From: Haemophilus paracuniculus
Lineage (GTDB): Bacteria > Pseudomonadota > Gammaproteobacteria > Enterobacterales > Pasteurellaceae
DNA: 33,658 nucleotides
Assembly (NCBI RefSeq): GCF_002015115.1
Contig: NZ_MUYA01000018.1
Span: forward strand, 1 to 33,658
Direction: 5' to 3'
The first letter of the stretch is position 1; each line of letters opens with the position of its first letter. This document shows positions 1 through 7,909 of the stretch, piece after piece. The notes below the pieces were generated by a model. That model was not told where the DNA came from. It worked only from the letters and a program-made list of their open reading frames with translations, and made no database searches. The translations under genes and the position numbers were made by a program.

Positions 1-2272
1 AACCTGCATTTAAAACATCGCTTAATGTTGCAGCGTTGTTTAGTTCACTTGGGTCGATTGATGGACGCTCAACCTTATCAGTGAAGTTAATGGTTCCTTG
101 ACCACCAGTACCATCATTAGTAGTTCCGCTTGTATTTTCGGTAACAGTTTTAGGCAATCTGCTGGTTAAGTTAGAGATAACGTTAGACTTAGAACCATCT
201 GGGTTAGTCACTTCACCAATCACAATAGGGTTACTTGCGTTACCAATGGTAACGTTAGTGAACGTTGGAGTATCAACTACAGAGTAGGTATAAGTAACAG
301 TATCAACACCATTTGCATCCGTTGTATTGGTTTGAGTCAGTTTTAAGTTACTGCCTTTTGCAAAGTTAACGATATCACCTGGATTGATTAAGGTGTTGTT
401 TGACGTACCGTCTGGGTTAGTGGCATTTGTCCACCAGCCTGCATTGTTAATCGCGTTAGCGACATCGCCTGCGGTTGCAATCGCATTTTGATCTACTGGT
501 GTATCCACCTTACCTGAAGGTGCTTTATTGACAGTTGCTGATGAATCTGCAGCACTTGAACCATCAGAGACAGTTAATGGCGTTGTATTAACGTTAAAGG
601 TTACGTTTACGCCTGCAACGCTTCCGTCTGTTGAATTCCAGTTAGCAACAGTCGCTGTCGTTGCTGTACCATTATTGAAGTTTACGATTTTATTTGGCGT
701 AATATGGTTTGTGGCATTCACGGTGTTGTTAGATACCACAAAACCCGATTCTACTTTCGCCATTACTGCATAAAGCTGTGAACCGTTGATACCGTCTGTA
801 GATTGAGCATCAATGTGACCTGCCGCTACGTTTTTGAGCTGACGTTCGTTACCTTTTTCACCAATACTTACATATTGACCTGTAGTTTGTGGCTGACCAG
901 CAAAGCCCCATTCACCATAGGTAATATCTTCACCACTTGAGTTTTTCACCGTTGCAGTTTTTACTTTTGTTACGGCGTGTGATGCACCACTGGTTAATGT
1001 ACCACTTTCTACATCGCCATTGGTTAATACTTCAGTAGAAGCTTGACCAAGAACAACAGAGTTTTCAGTACTCAATCGGCGAATATTTGGACCTAACGCC
1101 ACAGAGTTATGACCTGTTACATTGGTATAAGTACCAAATGCAATAGAGTCATTACCTTGTGATAATGCATAAGAACCAATCGCGGTAGAGTTTTGACCAA
1201 ATGCACGTGCTGCGTGTCCTAATGCTACTGCGTCTGCTGTAGTTGCATTAGATGCTGTACCGATTGCAATAGCATTTCGGCCTGAGCTATCCGTTACGGT
1301 GGTTGGGTTACTCATAATACCACCCGCAGTTGCATAAGCACCCATTGCAATTGAAGCATTACCTATTGCAAGAGCATTTACACCAAGTGCTTGAGATGCT
1401 ACACCTGCAGTTTGTGCTTGTGCACCAATCGCAGTTGAAACGTCTCCACCAGCAACTGTTTGAGTCCAACGTCCCTGACCTTCAATGAGAGAAGTGGTGC
1501 CACCGATAACAGTTTTAGTTGCTAAAGCAGGATTACGTTCTACATATAACTTTTTAAGGTTACGACCATTCGTACCTGGGTACTCAGGGATAGCTTGTGC
1601 TAGTTGTGCACGAGCTTTCTCAATATCGTCACCACCTACAGCGTATGATGAGTTACCTAATGCACGTGCATCCGAACCAAATACGTTTGATTGGTCGCCG
1701 TAAGCATAAGAACGAGAACCTACAACCGTAACCTGTCCCGCAGAGAACTCACTATTTATAGTGTCACCCGATTGTGAACCGACAATGGTGTTTCCATAAT
1801 AGCCGTGTGATTGAGCACCATAACCAATTGCAACGTGGCCTGGACCATCATAATTATTACCTGGTCTAGAACCGCCATATGGTCCTAATTGAATGGAAAC
1901 ATTACCACCAATCGCTGTTGAATAGCTAACGGATGTTCCACTTCTGCCAATTTGAATATTCGAACCGATTAAATTATTAGAAACACCATTAACTGCTAAG
2001 TTAGTACCGACTAATACGCTATCAGTACCACCTGAGATTTTAGTAATACTATTATCTACTGAGTATTCTGTTGCAGCCGCACCGAATGCTACAGGTGCAG
2101 AAAGGCTTAGTAATCCCCCAACAAGAAGTGGTAAAAATTTACTATCCGCAGAAGTAAGTTCAGCTCTTTCATCTGTTGATGATGCTGATTTACCTTTTGC
2201 TTTTGTTAACTCGGATACAGCAACCCAAGATTGTGTCGCTTGGTTCCAAATTACCTTAAATACTTTATTCAT
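1..2272 (-). CDS. Trimeric autotransporter adhesin, N-terminal part (truncated by window edge)
   Basis: The frame stays open from the ATG at 2272 to the left edge (757 codons), so the stalk continuation and C-terminal membrane anchor lie outside the window. Residues 1-28 ([16 protein letters not shown] start) are the extended signal peptide region typical of large type V adhesins; a hydrophobic core follows, with probable cleavage near residue 64 (VAFG/AAA). Residues 85-410 carry YadA-like head repeats of the form S-x-A-I/L-G-x-x-A, interrupted at about 213-275 by a GGDD-containing insertion. A neck ([20 protein letters not shown]) lies at 476-501. After it come Trp-ring/GIN-like stalk modules with a GWW motif, and a second ring motif begins at the edge. 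GAGGTAAC provides the ribosome site. Known relatives (Hia, YadA, Hsf) mediate host-cell or matrix adhesion. The family is certain from sequence; the ligand is unknown. Confidence 0.93.
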   Translation of the reverse strand, partial: MNKVFKVIWNQATQSWVAVSELTKAKGKSASSTDERAELTSADSKFLPLLVGGLLSLSAPVAFGAAATEYSVDNSITKISGGTDSVLVGTNLAVNGVSNNLIGSNIQIGRSGTSVSYSTAIGGNVSIQLGPYGGSRPGNNYDGPGHVAIGYGAQSHGYYGNTIVGSQSGDTINSEFSAGQVTVVGSRSYAYGDQSNVFGSDARALGNSSYAVGGDDIEKARAQLAQAIPEYPGTNGRNLKKLYVERNPALATKTVIGGTTSLIEGQGRWTQTVAGGDVSTAIGAQAQTAGVASQALGVNALAIGNASIAMGAYATAGGIMSNPTTVTDSSGRNAIAIGTASNATTADAVALGHAARAFGQNSTAIGSYALSQGNDSIAFGTYTNVTGHNSVALGPNIRRLSTENSVVLGQASTEVLTNGDVESGTLTSGASHAVTKVKTATVKNSSGEDITYGEWGFAGQPQTTGQYVSIGEKGNERQLKNVAAGHIDAQSTDGINGSQLYAVMAKVESGFVVSNNTVNATNHITPNKIVNFNNGTATTATVANWNSTDGSVAGVNVTFNVNTTPLTVSDGSSAADSSATVNKAPSGKVDTPVDQNAIATAGDVANAINNAGWWTNATNPDGTSNNTLINPGDIVNFAKGSNLKLTQTNTTDANGVDTVTYTYSVVDTPTFTNVTIGNASNPIVIGEVTNPDGSKSNVISNLTSRLPKTVTENTSGTTNDGTGGQGTINFTDKVERPSIDPSELNNAATLSDVLNAG

Positions 2273-2315
2273 AGTTACCTCGTAACCGGAAATTATTCAT
2301 AAAAAATCACTATTC

Positions 2316-2400
2316 ATAAAAAAAGCTGAAATAAATCCAGCTTCCTTGTTTATAGTAATGGTTAATTTGTATGATTAAGTTATGAAACTTTAATCAAAAC
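2316..2400 (-). ncRNA. Possible small RNA or structured leader, copy A
   Basis: Transcription on the minus strand from the TACAAT box at 2412-2407 would start near 2400. It would first make a stem-loop (TGATTAA and TTAATCA arms at 2372-2396) and then an AAGCTG/CAGCTT hairpin followed by a T run near 2316-2342. The product would be either a short RNA of about 85 nt or the 5' leader of the adhesin mRNA, with an attenuator-like hairpin. The hairpin is weaker than in copy B (6 bp, loop about 9 nt). This is inferred from structure only. Confidence 0.25.
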
Positions 2401-2406
2401 TTCCCA

Positions 2407-2424
2407 ATTGTAAAAAAAAAAAAA
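2407..2424 (-). promoter_or_regulatory. Poly-T tract (T13) abutting a TACAAT box, copy A
   Basis: On the minus strand thirteen T residues (plus-strand A run 2412-2424) run directly into TACAAT, a good -10 candidate, about 135 bp upstream of the adhesin start. CTTGC lies on the other side of the tract. In Haemophilus influenzae hia, a poly-T tract upstream of the gene causes phase-variable expression, so slippage here could alter promoter spacing. The tract is seen directly; promoter function and phase variation are inferred. Confidence 0.5.
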
Positions 2425-2507
2425 TGCAAGCGATAATAGCTTGATTGATTGAATTTTATGCAATTGAGAGGTAAAAAAGTGCTTTATGAAAAAGCGAACC
2501 ATTTGCT

Positions 2508-2592
2508 ATAAAAAAGCTGAAACTAGTTCAGCTTTTTATTTATAGTTAATGGTTAATTTGTATGATTAAATTGTGAAGAACTTAATCAAAAC
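2508..2592 (-). ncRNA. Possible small RNA, copy B
   Basis: It has the same architecture as the proximal copy: a TACAAT box at 2604-2599, a stem-loop with TGATTAA/TTAATCA arms at 2563-2588, then a strong hairpin with a T run (2511-2537). Read as RNA, the first stem pairs throughout, with one G-U. Transcripts from this copy would be expected to stop at the hairpin and so not reach the adhesin. No reading frame is evident. Expression is unproven. Confidence 0.27.
2511..2537. terminator. Strong A/T-flanked hairpin inside repeat copy B
   Basis: AAAAAGCTGAA (2511-2521) pairs perfectly with TTCAGCTTTTT (2527-2537) around ACTAG. T runs occur on both strands, so it can work in either direction. It lies between fadD and the adhesin, which share an orientation, and would isolate the two transcripts. 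Confidence 0.65.
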
Positions 2593-2598
2593 TTCCTC

Positions 2599-2614
2599 AT
2601 TGTAAAAAAAAAAA
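2599..2614 (-). promoter_or_regulatory. Poly-T tract (T11) abutting a TACAAT box, copy B
   Basis: The second repeat copy has eleven T residues on the minus strand (plus-strand A run 2604-2614), again running into TACAAT and preceded by CTTGC. The different length in two otherwise aligned copies is what slippage would produce. Confidence 0.45.
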
Positions 2615-2712
2615 GCAAGTGATAACGGTTTGATTGATTTAATTTTATACAATTGTGAGATGGGGAACTAATAAGGAAGGGTTTTGTGAAAAATCGAACC
2701 GCTTGAAATGCA

Positions 2713-2738
2713 AATGGACGCTGAAAGTTGCGTCCATT
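2713..2738 (-). terminator. Hairpin after fadD
   Basis: AATGGACGC (2713-2721) and GCGTCCATT (2730-2738) form a perfect 9-bp stem with an 8-nt loop, 20 bp past the fadD stop. The T tract after it is only moderate (TTTGCATTTC on the minus strand). A very similar hairpin recurs before hisS at 16733-16751. Confidence 0.6.
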
Positions 2739-2757
2739 ATTAAACATTGATAAAAGA

Positions 2758-4446
2758 CTAATTTTGAGATGAAGTTTTGTGTATTTCTTCGTCTCTCAAT
2801 ACCCTACGCAAAATTTTGCCGACATTGCTTTTCGGCAATTCATCGCGGAACTCAATATCTCGCGGGATTTTGTAGCCCGTGAGGTATTGGCGGCAGAAGT
2901 TGCGAAGTTCTTCACGGGTGAGGCTTTCGTCTTTTTTGGTAACGAAAATTTTGATGCTTTCGCCCGAGGCTTTGCTTGGTACGCCAATCGCCACTACTTC
3001 GTTTACCTTTGGATTTTGCGAGATCACTTCTTCGATTTCGTTCGGGTAAACGTTGAAGCCTGAGACGATGATCATATCTTTTTTGCGATCGACAATGCGT
3101 AAGTTGAGATCCTCGCCCATTACCACGATGTCGCCCGTTGCCATCCAGCCCTCTTTTAACACTTCGGCGGAATCGTCTGGGCGTTGCCAGTAGCCTCGCA
3201 TTACCTGTGGGCCTTTGACCCACAATTCGCCACGCTCGCCCATTGGTACATCGTTGCCGGCGTCATCGACAATCCGAATATCAGTGTTTGGCACTGGCAC
3301 ACCGATTGAGCCAGAGTATTCGGTGGAATCGTTGCGAGTGGCGGCGATTAACGGTGAACATTCGGTCATTCCGTAGCCCTCAATAATGTGGTTGCCCGTG
3401 GTTTCCTGCCAGCGAGCGGCGACTGAACTTTGAATCGCTGCCCCACCGCCAACGCTTAATCGCAGGTGCGAGAAATCAACTTCTTTGAAATTTTCGTTAT
3501 TTAACAAGGCGTTAAACAGGGTGTTCACGCCTGTAATCGCCACGAACGGATATTTTTTCAGCTCTTTGACGAAGCTCGGAATATCTCGTGGATTGGTGAT
3601 CAACAAGCCCGTTACCCCCATTTCGACAAACAGCAAGCAGTTCACCGTAAGGGCGAAAACGTGGTACAACGGCAGGGCGATCACCGCAATTCGCTCACGG
3701 CTGCCACGCAACAACGGCTCGGCAACCCAGTTCGCTTGTAGCACATTGGCGATGATGTTTTGGTGGGTGAGCATTGCCCCTTTCGCCACGCCCGTAGTGC
3801 CGCCCGTGTATTGCAAGAATGCGAGGTCGTCTTTGTAAACGGTCGGTTTCACATATTGACGCTGTTTGCCGATGCTCAACGCCTCACGGAAGCTGACGGC
3901 GTGGGGCAGTTTGTATTTTGGCACGAGTTTTTTGATGTATTTCACCACGAAATTGACGAGGGTGCGTTTGCCAAAGGAAAGCTGATCCCCCATTCGGGTC
4001 AAAATAACGTGTTTGACTTGGGTATCAAACACCACTTTTTCGAGGGTGGCGGCGAAGTTCGACACAATCACAATCGCTTTCGCACCGCTATCATTAAGTT
4101 GATGTTCCAACTCACGCGGCGTATAAAGCGGATTGACATTCACCACCACCAAACCAGCCCGCAACGCCCCAAATAATGCAATCGGATATTGCAACAAATT
4201 CGGCATCATCAACGCAATCCGTTCGCCTTTTTCGAGGCGTAACTCATTTTGCAGATAGGCGGCAAAGGCTCGGCTACGCTCTTCCAATTTGCGGAAAGTC
4301 AGCACCTGCCCCATATTGATGTAAGCTGGCATATCGGGGTGTTTTCGCACCGCATTTTCAAACATTTCAAGCAGAGAATCGTATTTGTCCACGTTCAAGG
4401 TGCGTTCTGCCCCTGTTGGGTAATTCTCAAACCAAATTTTTTCCAT
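2758..4446 (-). CDS. fadD: Long-chain fatty acid-CoA ligase
   Basis: This enzyme activates long-chain fatty acids to acyl-CoA with ATP through an acyl-adenylate, at the inner face of the membrane during uptake. The 562-residue length matches FadD. Visible ANL-superfamily motifs are the phosphate loop [11 protein letters not shown] (213-223), YGMTE (358-362), the GD of the ATP-binding motif (438-439), the hinge DRKKD (453-457) and the C-terminal catalytic lysine in NVGKILRR (K544). AAGGAACACACA precedes the ATG. It is transcribed away from rseC with only a USS fold-back between, so it is probably a separate unit or a read-through partner. No FadR-like site is visible before it, although one is visible before fabB in this window. 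Confidence 0.95.
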   Translation of the reverse strand: MEKIWFENYPTGAERTLNVDKYDSLLEMFENAVRKHPDMPAYINMGQVLTFRKLEERSRAFAAYLQNELRLEKGERIALMMPNLLQYPIALFGALRAGLVVVNVNPLYTPRELEHQLNDSGAKAIVIVSNFAATLEKVVFDTQVKHVILTRMGDQLSFGKRTLVNFVVKYIKKLVPKYKLPHAVSFREALSIGKQRQYVKPTVYKDDLAFLQYTGGTTGVAKGAMLTHQNIIANVLQANWVAEPLLRGSRERIAVIALPLYHVFALTVNCLLFVEMGVTGLLITNPRDIPSFVKELKKYPFVAITGVNTLFNALLNNENFKEVDFSHLRLSVGGGAAIQSSVAARWQETTGNHIIEGYGMTECSPLIAATRNDSTEYSGSIGVPVPNTDIRIVDDAGNDVPMGERGELWVKGPQVMRGYWQRPDDSAEVLKEGWMATGDIVVMGEDLNLRIVDRKKDMIIVSGFNVYPNEIEEVISQNPKVNEVVAIGVPSKASGESIKIFVTKKDESLTREELRNFCRQYLTGYKIPRDIEFRDELPKSNVGKILRRVLRDEEIHKTSSQN

Positions 4447-4468
4447 TGTGTGTTCCTTATTGATAACA

Positions 4469-4513
4469 GCAAGCGGGTAGATTTTAAAAAATTTCTTAAA
4501 TTCGACCGCTTAC
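4469..4513. terminator. USS-derived fold-back at the rseC end
   Basis: CAAGCGGG (4470-4477) and CCGCTTA (4506-4512) face each other across an AT-rich loop. The distal arm lies inside the last codons of rseC and the other arm is in the rseC-fadD gap. The non-pairing parts (GTAG versus TCGA) make the stem imperfect. Confidence 0.45.
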
Positions 4514-4933
4514 CCGTCTTAAAAATTGCGGTTGCAAAGCCGTTTGTTGGCGTTGAATGAATTGGCGGACAGCCACAAAACTGCCCCCCGTGCAGAAAAA
4601 AATCCCCAAGGCGATCATCAGTTCATTTTCGGTCAAAAGCGAAACGCCCACCGCCGAGCCAAGCAGGGCGAGCAGCGGCACGCCGTAAAGCCAAAACACG
4701 CCATTTAATAGGGTTTGTTCGGGCAAGCCCAGTTCAATTTGATCGCCAATCGCAAGGGGTTGGTTTACCGTCAATTCAAATTGCGGGGCGGTTTTCTCGC
4801 CAGCGAGGGCGGAAAGAGCCTTTGTGCCACAACTGGCTTGTGCCGAACAACCGCCGCAGCCTTGTTTGGCTTGGCATTGGACGGTGGCGATGCCGTTGTG
4901 GTAGGCGATCACGGTGGCGGTTTCAATCATCAT
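4496..4933 (-). CDS. rseC: RseC-type integral membrane protein
   Basis: RseC/MucC is an inner-membrane protein encoded with the sigma-E regulator RseB. Proposed roles are modulation of envelope-stress signalling and assisting the Rsx system that reduces SoxR. The 145-residue product has the diagnostic cysteine cluster C20, C26, C29, C35 (a CxxC within CGGC), followed by two membrane segments at about 77-98 and 105-122. The start codon overlaps the rseB stop (ATGA), so translation is probably coupled; ATG occurs twice in a row and either could initiate. The C-terminal codons contain half of a USS. Confidence 0.88.
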   Translation of the reverse strand: MMIETATVIAYHNGIATVQCQAKQGCGGCSAQASCGTKALSALAGEKTAPQFELTVNQPLAIGDQIELGLPEQTLLNGVFWLYGVPLLALLGSAVGVSLLTENELMIALGIFFCTGGSFVAVRQFIQRQQTALQPQFLRRVSGRI

Positions 4934-5898
4934 TGGGCGTTACCTACAAATTGCACGCTTTGGGCGATCCGTTTCGCTGTTTCAAGGGGCAGATCGCCGA
5001 CCAAAATCACGTTGTTATTGTTGATGATCTCGCTGTAAATCAAGGTTTTATCCTGTTGCCAAAACTGACCGCTTGCCAGCAGATCCACGTTCGGGATCAC
5101 ATAGAGATTAAACGAAAAAATCCCGTCGCTATAAAGTTGGCTATCCACCGCTTGCAGTTCGGTGAGTTCGGGCAGTAGATTTTTTTGAATACGGTTGATC
5201 GGCTTAAAGCCCTCGGGCAGCCAGCCGAGTTGCCATTCGGGATCGGCGGTTTGATTTTGAGCGGGGGCGATAATTTCGGGCAGAATAAGGGTGTTGATCG
5301 CCTCAACGATGCCGTGGATTTGGTTATCGGTGCTGAGTTGCACCACCTTAAATTGTTCAAGCAAGCGACCGCTTTGATCAAACAGTTCGCTTTTTAGCAA
5401 AATGTGATTGTTTTCATCAATCCATAACACTATTGGGTAGCGGTCGTTATTTTTTGGGATCAGTTTGAAGCCACGCGCGACACGATCAGCGATTCGATCT
5501 CGCTCTAATTCTTCCACATAATAGCCATTAAGTTGGGTCAAATCGGCGTTAAAAATAGCGGGTAGATTATCCAAAATTTGTGAACTTGGCAGGCTAAACG
5601 GGCGGAAACCGTAGCCCAAATAGCTCACGGTGTTACCTTTTAGCACCTGTTCCTCACGGCGATTATCAAGGCGTAGCAGTTGGGCAAAACCTTTGCCGTT
5701 GGCGGTGGTGTGGCGATAGCGGAAAGATTCCGACTCGTTGCCCTGTTGCAAGTTGTAGAGAATTTCGTAGGTTGCCGTTTGGTGGGCGTTAGACATCGCT
5801 TTCAAAAAGTCTAAGGCGGTGCGAGGGGCGTTTGCCCAGCCAGCGAGGGGCAAACTCAGCAGTAGAAAAATCAAAAAAAGTCGGGGGATTTTGTGCAT
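4930..5898 (-). CDS. rseB: Sigma-E factor regulatory protein RseB
   Basis: RseB is a periplasmic protein that binds the anti-sigma factor RseA and protects it from DegS, and senses mislocalised LPS or lipoproteins. The product (322 residues) begins with a clear Sec signal (MHKIPRLFLIFLLLSLPLAG, cleavage after about WANA at 24). The MucB/RseB N-terminal lipoprotein-fold domain covers about 25-195 and the C-terminal domain about 215-318. It overlaps rseC by 4 bp, so the two are co-transcribed. In E. coli these genes follow rpoE-rseA; here the upstream neighbour is a divergent transporter, so rpoE and rseA must lie elsewhere or be absent. Confidence 0.9.
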   Translation of the reverse strand: MHKIPRLFLIFLLLSLPLAGWANAPRTALDFLKAMSNAHQTATYEILYNLQQGNESESFRYRHTTANGKGFAQLLRLDNRREEQVLKGNTVSYLGYGFRPFSLPSSQILDNLPAIFNADLTQLNGYYVEELERDRIADRVARGFKLIPKNNDRYPIVLWIDENNHILLKSELFDQSGRLLEQFKVVQLSTDNQIHGIVEAINTLILPEIIAPAQNQTADPEWQLGWLPEGFKPINRIQKNLLPELTELQAVDSQLYSDGIFSFNLYVIPNVDLLASGQFWQQDKTLIYSEIINNNNVILVGDLPLETAKRIAQSVQFVGNAQ

Positions 5899-5952
5899 TT
5901 TATTATTATCCGATTTTTAGGGTGATGAAAGCGGTGGGATTGTAGCAAATTT

Positions 5953-5980
5953 TTGCATAGACTGCCATTTTCGCTATAAT
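5953..5980 (+). promoter_or_regulatory. Sigma-70 promoter of the DASS transporter gene
   Basis: TTGCAT (5953-5958), a 16-bp spacer and a perfect TATAAT (5975-5980) lie 30 bp before the ATG at 6010. The predicted leader is only about 20 nt and has no recognisable Shine-Dalgarno sequence. Confidence 0.6.
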
Positions 5981-6009
5981 TCACAAAATTTCCTCACTTT
6001 TTGCTCAAA

Positions 6010-7875
6010 ATGTCTTCATTCCCTAGTTTTTTCCCCACTTTTTTCTCGCAACCGCTGTTTTGGGTGTTGAGCCTGTTGGCGGTGGCGATTTTCCTATTTA
6101 TCCAAAATAAATGGCGAATGGATACCATTGCCCTGTTGGTAATGCTAGGGTTTAGCCTGTCGGGCATTTTAACCACCCAAGAGATTTTTGCTGGATTTAG
6201 CGATCCGAACATTATTTTGCTCGCCTTGCTCTACATTGTGGGGGAATCCCTTGCCCGCACGGGGGTTGCCTACCAAGTGAGCGATTGGTTAATGCGAGTG
6301 GCAGGGGCGAGCGAAACCAAAGTGTTGGTACTGTTGATGTTTTCTATCGCCACCCTCGGGGCGTTTATGAGCTCAACGGGGATTGTGGCGATTTTTATCC
6401 CTGTGGTACTTGCCATTTGTGCAGGAATGAACATTTCCCCCCGCCGAATGATGATGCCGTTAAGTATGGCGGGCTTGATTAGCGGAATGATGACCCTGAT
6501 AGCCACCGCCCCCAATTTGGTGGCTCATTCGGAATTAGTCAAAAGTGGTTATCAAGGCTTTGGCTTTTTTGATTTTACCCTGATTGGCTTAACGATTTTG
6601 GTACTCGGGATTTTGTATATGCTAGTGGCTTGCCGTTGGTTGGATAATGGCGAACAGGAAACGAACCTCACCCACGAAGAAAATTCCATCAGCCATTTGA
6701 TTAACGAATATCAGCTACACGGGCGAGCCAAAATGGTGGTGCTTGCCGAAGATTCCCCCTTTATTGGCAGAACCATTGACGAACTGAAACTGCGTTCGAC
6801 CTATCATCTCAACATTATCGCCATTCAACGTTTTAAACATTTCCGCCGTATTACCATTACGGCGTTAGGCAACGATCAACTGCAAAATAAAGATGTGCTG
6901 TTAATGGATATTGGCGTGAGCGAAAGCGAATTTCAAACCTTGTGCGAACAGTTCAAATTAAAACCGATTGCGTTGAAAGGCGAGTATTTTTCCGACCACG
7001 CCAAAGCGGTGGGAATGGCGGAATTAGCCCTAATGCCCGAAACGGATACTATCGGCAAAACCATTGCGGAACTGGGTTTTCGCTCGAATTTTGGATTGAG
7101 CGTGGTCGGGATCAAACGCCAAGATCAGATCCTACAAGATAATCTGCTCACAGAGCCGTTAAAATCGGGGGATATTTTGCTGGTAATGGGCGTGTGGCAG
7201 CGGATTATGGCAATGGATAAGCATAACAAAGATTTCTTCCTGCTCGGCACGCCGAAAGAGAGCAAACAAGCCGTGCCAGCCGCCAGCCAAGCCCCCCACG
7301 CTCTGTTTTCCATTTTTGTAATGGTGGCGTTAATGATAAGTGGCATTGTGCCAAATGTGATCGCCGCACTAATCGCCTGCCTGATGCTCGGCAAATTCCG
7401 CTGCATTGATATGAAAAGTGCCTATGAGTCGATCCATTTCCCGAGCCTCATTTTAATTATCGGAATGATGCCGTTCTCAATCGCAATGCAAAAAACGGGC
7501 GGCGTGGCTTTGTTAGTGGAACAATTCCTCGCCATAATGGGCGGATTAGGCATTTACCCAATTTTATTCGGCTTGTTCGCCTTAACCGCGGTGGTGGGCT
7601 TATTTATCTCAAACACCGCCACCGCCATTTTAATGGCACCGATTGCAATCGAAATCGCCAACCAACTCGGCTACTCGCCGATTGCGTTGGTAATGGTGAT
7701 TACCATCGCCTCGTCCGCCGCCTTTATGACCCCAATCTCTTCCCCCGTAAACACAATGGTGATCGGTCCCGCAGGCTACAAATTTATCGACTTCGTCAAA
7801 ATTGGCGTGCCGTTTACTTTGATTGTAATGATCGCCACCGTATTGTTAGTGCCGTGGTTGTTTCCCTTAACGTAA
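6010..7875 (+). CDS. DASS/SLC13-family transporter with two RCK_C (TrkA-C) domains
   Basis: This is an inner-membrane secondary transporter of the divalent anion:sodium symporter type, resembling E. coli YfbS in domain plan. Counting from the TTG at 6001, membrane segments run from about 17 to 212. Two cytoplasmic TrkA_C/RCK_C domains follow at about 233-318 and 325-405, and a second membrane half runs from about 430 to 622. DASS signature regions are visible: SSTGIVAIF near 124 and SNTATAILMAP in the second half. Substrates of this subgroup are not settled (dicarboxylates, sulfate or other anions are possible), and the RCK_C domains suggest ligand gating. I prefer ATG 6010 over TTG 6001; neither has a clear ribosome site. 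Transcribed divergently from rseB. Confidence 0.85.
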   Translation: MSSFPSFFPTFFSQPLFWVLSLLAVAIFLFIQNKWRMDTIALLVMLGFSLSGILTTQEIFAGFSDPNIILLALLYIVGESLARTGVAYQVSDWLMRVAGASETKVLVLLMFSIATLGAFMSSTGIVAIFIPVVLAICAGMNISPRRMMMPLSMAGLISGMMTLIATAPNLVAHSELVKSGYQGFGFFDFTLIGLTILVLGILYMLVACRWLDNGEQETNLTHEENSISHLINEYQLHGRAKMVVLAEDSPFIGRTIDELKLRSTYHLNIIAIQRFKHFRRITITALGNDQLQNKDVLLMDIGVSESEFQTLCEQFKLKPIALKGEYFSDHAKAVGMAELALMPETDTIGKTIAELGFRSNFGLSVVGIKRQDQILQDNLLTEPLKSGDILLVMGVWQRIMAMDKHNKDFFLLGTPKESKQAVPAASQAPHALFSIFVMVALMISGIVPNVIAALIACLMLGKFRCIDMKSAYESIHFPSLILIIGMMPFSIAMQKTGGVALLVEQFLAIMGGLGIYPILFGLFALTAVVGLFISNTATAILMAPIAIEIANQLGYSPIALVMVITIASSAAFMTPISSPVNTMVIGPAGYKFIDFVKIGVPFTLIVMIATVLLVPWLFPLT

Positions 7876-7879
7876 AAAT

Positions 7880-7904
7880 GCCGAGCATTTAGCTCGGCGT
7901 AGGA
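7880..7904. terminator. Bidirectional terminator between the transporter gene and pheA
   Basis: GCCGAGC (7880-7886) and GCTCGGC (7892-7898) form a perfect 7-bp stem with the loop ATTTA between two convergent genes. On the minus strand ATTTTT follows directly, so it mainly serves pheA; the plus-strand T run begins a few bases later. Confidence 0.75.
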
Positions 7905-7909
7905 ATTTT

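Larger units (their letters stand above)
2316..2507. repeat. Tandem repeat copy A upstream of the adhesin
   Basis: This is the adhesin-proximal copy of an imperfect tandem duplication of about 190 bp. Shared blocks, in order on the plus strand, are: ATAAAAAA-GCTGAA; TTTATAGT-TAATGGTTAATTTG; TATGATTAA; TTAATCAAAACTTCC; TTGT followed by an A run (13 here); a GATAA block; TTGATTGATT; AATTTTAT; and a closing GAAAAA-CGAACC. The part next to the adhesin is the best conserved and the far end is more diverged. It contains no credible open reading frame. Confidence 0.8.
2508..2706. repeat. Tandem repeat copy B upstream of the adhesin
   Basis: This is the distal copy of the duplication that occupies 2316-2507. 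It has the same order of blocks, an A run of 11 instead of 13, and a much better terminator-like hairpin. It ends next to the fadD terminator. Because all blocks are collinear, a duplication is more likely than chance AT-rich similarity. Confidence 0.8.

Noticed and set aside
528..1703. Short plus-strand open frames at 528-773 and 1485-1703
   Set aside because: They are antisense to a continuous adhesin frame with clear domains and have no ribosome site or protein family features.
85..2000. CRISPR-like periodicity in the adhesin gene
   Set aside because: The periodicity comes from degenerate codons of YadA-type head repeats and not from identical DNA repeats with unique spacers.
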